A stretch of 8,410 nt of DNA from Chloroflexota bacterium (lineage in GTDB: Bacteria; Chloroflexota; Anaerolineae; Anaerolineales; UBA11657). A program made the position numbers and the translations under genes. How positions within the stretch are numbered: the stretch's first letter is position 1; each line of letters starts with the position of its first letter. Positions 6,024 to 8,410 of this stretch are shown piece after piece. Under the pieces are notes generated by a model, which saw only the letters and a list, made by a program, of their open reading frames with translations, was not told the DNA's origin and made no database searches. The DNA is taken from assembly GCA_003670425.1 (NCBI GenBank), contig QWRL01000097.1:1-8410 (forward strand), read 5' to 3'.

Positions 6024-8410
6024 TCACAGCAGGCTCACCGGGTCCACTTCCACGCGCCAGCCGGCGGGCAGCGCCACATCCAGCAGCGCAGCCGGCTGTG
6101 CGCCGCGCAGCACAATCTGCCAGCGGTGCATGCCGTTCACGCGCTGGTAAAAGCACGGCACCGGGCCGATGATGTCCACATCTGCAGCGCGCTGCGCGTG
6201 CAGCGCTGCGCCCAGCGCCTGCGCTGCCGCCTGCAGCTCATCGGCGCGCAAATGCTGCCCCACCAAGCGCGCCACGCGCCCAAAGGGCGGGTAGCCATGC
6301 TTGCGGCGCAGCGCCAGCTCCTGCTTGTAAAACGCTGCATAGTCATGCGCGGCTGCGGCTTGAATGGCAAAGTGCTCCGGCTGGTAGGTTTGCAGCACCA
6401 CCTGCCCGGCGCGCTGCCCGCGGCCGGCGCGCCCCGCCACCTGCAGCAGCACACTGAACACGCGCTCGCTGGCGCGGTAGTCCGGCAGCGCCAGGCCCGT
6501 GTCGGCGGACACCACGCCCACCAGCGTCACCAGCGGCAGGTCCAGCCCCTTTGCAATCATCTGCGTGCCAATTAACACATCCGCTGCATGCGCTGCAAAC
6601 TGCTGCAGGATGGCAGCATGCGCGCCGCGCTGGCGCGTGCTGTCTGCATCCCAGCGCACGGCGCGCACGCCGGGAAACGCAGCTTGCAGGCCGGACTCCA
6701 CTGCCTCCGTGCCCAGCCCAAAGTGGCGGATGCGCGCGCTTTTGCACTGGGGGCAGGCGGCCGGCGCAGCGCGCTGCGCATTACAGTGGTGGCACAGCAG
6801 GCGCTCCGGGGCTGCGTGAAAGGTGTAGGCAATGCTGCACTTGGGGCACTGCAGCACATGCCCGCAGTCGCGGCAGAAAACATATGTGGCCTGCCCGCGC
6901 CGGTTTAAAAACAAGATGGCTTGCTCGCCGCGCTGCAGCACTTGCGCCAGCTGGCTCGTCAGCAAACGGCTGAAAATAGAGCGGTTTCCGGCGCGCAGCT
7001 CGTGGCGCATATCCACCACATGCACCGGCGGCAGCGGCGCATACTGTGCCACGGCTGCGCGCTTGTCGCTGGCTGGCACATGCGCCAGAATGCGGCGCGG
7101 CAAAGCCAGCAGCGTATACATGCCGTGCTGCGCGCGAAAGCTGTCCACCACATCCGGCGTGGCGCTGCCCAAAATGCAAACCGCGGCGCACTGGCGCGCG
7201 CGCTCAATTGCTGCGGCGCGCGCGTGGTAGTAGGGCACGCTATCCTGCCAGTATGCCTGGTCGTGCGCCTCGTCCACCACAATCACGCCCACGTCCGGCA
7301 GCGGCGCAAACAACGCCGAGCGCGGCCCGATCACAACATCCAATGCGCCCGAGCGCACGCGCCGCCAGCTGTCGTAGCGTTCGTTGGGCGTCAGGCGGCT
7401 GTGCAGCACAGCCACGCGCCCCGCAAAGCGCGCCATAAAGCGCCGCACCGTTTGCGGCGTTAGCGCAATCTCCGGCACCAGCACAATCGCGCCGCGTCCG
7501 CGGCGCAGCGCCTCGGCCACTGCGCGCAAATAAATTTCAGTTTTGCCGGAGCCGGTTACGCCGTGCAGCAGCAGCGGCTTGGCGCGCCGCGCCGCCGGCG
7601 CTGCAAACGCTGCGTGCACGCCGGCCCACACGGCTGCCTGCTCATCCGTCAGTGCCAGGGCTGCATCCGGCGCCACATGCACAGCAGCCAGCGGATCGTG
7701 CAGCACTTCCTCCGCATCCAAGTCAATCAAGCCCAGCTCTGCCAGCTGCGCCAGCTCCGGCAGCGTAACGCCCGTGCGTTCGCGCAGCACAGCCACGCGC
7801 AGCGGGCCGCCGGCATGCAGCGCCAGCTGATCCAGCACCTGTGCGCGGCGCGTGGCCCCGCGCAGCTCCAGCAGCTGCGCGCGTGCCTGCAGCACTGTGC
7901 CCGTCAGGCGCAAGCATTCCGGGTTGGTGGAGCAATGCAGCAGCCCAAGCGCAGCCAGCGGCTGCGCAGCCGGTGTTTGCGGCAGCGCATACTTGGATTC
8001 CAGCAGCGCTGCCAACACGGCGCCGGCTTCCGGCTGCGCAAGCGCCTGCGCTGCCAGCCAAGCCTGTGCCACAGCCGCCGGCACAGCCAGCGCCATCACT
8101 GCCGCTTCCGGCAGCACTTGCAGCACGCCGCGTTCCACCAGCCGCATTACATGCGCGCGCGTGCAGCCGCTCGCTGCCTGCGCTGCCCGCAGTTCCGGCT
8201 GGCCGGGCCACAGGTCTATCAGCTGGGCCAGCAGCGCTGCGGCTGCATTCGGGCGGCCCAGCTGCAGCTGCGCGGCTGCCAAACTCTGGCCGCGGCTGCG
8301 CACCGTCAGGCGCGCCGTCTTTGCATGCCGCACTTGCACGCTGGGCGCATCCAGCAGCGCCGTCTTGCTTGCATGCCCGCTGCGCACAAGCCGCACCCGC
8401 ACCCGCCGCC
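6024..8410 (-). CDS. priA: Primosomal protein N' (replication restart helicase PriA), N-terminus cut by the right edge
   Basis: PriA recognises stalled or repaired forks and reloads the replicative helicase; it is a superfamily 2, 3'-to-5' DNA helicase. Visible motifs are Walker A GVTGSGKT (7539-7562), DEAH (7263-7274) and SAT in ILGSATPD (7158-7166). The zinc-binding insert has four Cys pairs: CRDC (6864-6875), CPKC (6837-6848), CHHC (6783-6794) and CPQC (6744-6755). Motifs V and VI are GTQMIAKG (6546-6569) and QVAGRAGR (6420-6443). The C-terminal domain ends with GPVPCFYQRVNG, RWQIVLRG and VEVDPVSLL before TGA. The frame continues past the right edge; a GTG at 8402 is probably internal, because the 3'-end-binding domain expected at the N-terminus is not visible. 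In the window, 282 residues precede Walker A, against about 220 in the whole E. coli protein, so this PriA has a longer pre-helicase region, apparently with more than one winged-helix-like segment. It is the first visible gene of the priA-DUF6391-holA cluster. Confidence 0.95.
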   Translation of the reverse strand, partial: RRVRVRLVRSGHASKTALLDAPSVQVRHAKTARLTVRSRGQSLAAAQLQLGRPNAAAALLAQLIDLWPGQPELRAAQAASGCTRAHVMRLVERGVLQVLPEAAVMALAVPAAVAQAWLAAQALAQPEAGAVLAALLESKYALPQTPAAQPLAALGLLHCSTNPECLRLTGTVLQARAQLLELRGATRRAQVLDQLALHAGGPLRVAVLRERTGVTLPELAQLAELGLIDLDAEEVLHDPLAAVHVAPDAALALTDEQAAVWAGVHAAFAAPAARRAKPLLLHGVTGSGKTEIYLRAVAEALRRGRGAIVLVPEIALTPQTVRRFMARFAGRVAVLHSRLTPNERYDSWRRVRSGALDVVIGPRSALFAPLPDVGVIVVDEAHDQAYWQDSVPYYHARAAAIERARQCAAVCILGSATPDVVDSFRAQHGMYTLLALPRRILAHVPASDKRAAVAQYAPLPPVHVVDMRHELRAGNRSIFSRLLTSQLAQVLQRGEQAILFLNRRGQATYVFCRDCGHVLQCPKCSIAYTFHAAPERLLCHHCNAQRAAPAACPQCKSARIRHFGLGTEAVESGLQAAFPGVRAVRWDADSTRQRGAHAAILQQFAAHAADVLIGTQMIAKGLDLPLVTLVGVVSADTGLALPDYRASERVFSVLLQVAGRAGRGQRAGQVVLQTYQPEHFAIQAAAAHDYAAFYKQELALRRKHGYPPFGRVARLVGQHLRADELQAAAQALGAALHAQRAADVDIIGPVPCFYQRVNGMHRWQIVLRGAQPAALLDVALPAGWRVEVDPVSLL

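Noticed and set aside
8400..8402. GTG at 8402 as the priA start
   Set aside because: The frame continues to the right edge, and the N-terminal 3'-end-binding domain of PriA would be missing if translation began here.

Overview
The window is a high-GC bacterial chromosome segment in which every supported gene lies on the minus strand. The best lineage guess is Chloroflexota, Anaerolineae or a relative. This rests on a DUF6391-type membrane protein (a family I know from Cyanobacteria and Chloroflexota), a PriA with a long region before its helicase core, a FecR-like domain carrying VRGS and CLEGxC motifs, and the lack of clear Shine-Dalgarno sequences. It comes from recalled family resemblance, not a database search.

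Read in the direction of transcription, from the right edge leftwards: (1) priA, the primosomal replication-restart helicase, with its N-terminus beyond the right edge; (2) after 22 bases, a small DUF6391-like membrane protein with an HxxEH motif; (3) overlapping its end by 17 bases, holA, the DNA polymerase III delta (clamp-loader) subunit; (4) a 696-base gene-free interval; (5) a very large lipoprotein gene with two FecR-like domains that runs off the left edge. Genes 1-3 look like one replication-related operon.

The gene-free interval (3709-4404) is the most informative non-coding part. It holds two near-consensus parS sites in opposite orientation, 138 bases centre to centre. These are ParB-binding centromere sites, so this locus is probably part of the chromosome's ParABS segregation region. 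An inverted repeat and a possible promoter for the lipoprotein gene lie nearby.

The lipoprotein is open for 1,236 codons without a stop, although long Ser/Pro/Ala-rich frames on the opposite strand could hide it. It has a lipobox, a Trp-rich patch, FecR-like domain 1, a long linker with degenerate repeats, FecR-like domain 2 with four cysteines, and a Gly/Ala/Met/Phe-rich tail.

The strangest local feature is a 70-base, about 96% G+C tract inside holA. It replaces a conserved helical stretch with Gly/Arg/Ala/Pro while keeping the frame and approximate length. It is either a sequence artefact or a real G-quadruplex-prone low-complexity insert. I found no CRISPR array, tRNA, rRNA or insertion sequence. 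I see no complete undescribed system; the best candidates for novelty are the large two-domain FecR lipoprotein and the parS pair beside the replication operon.
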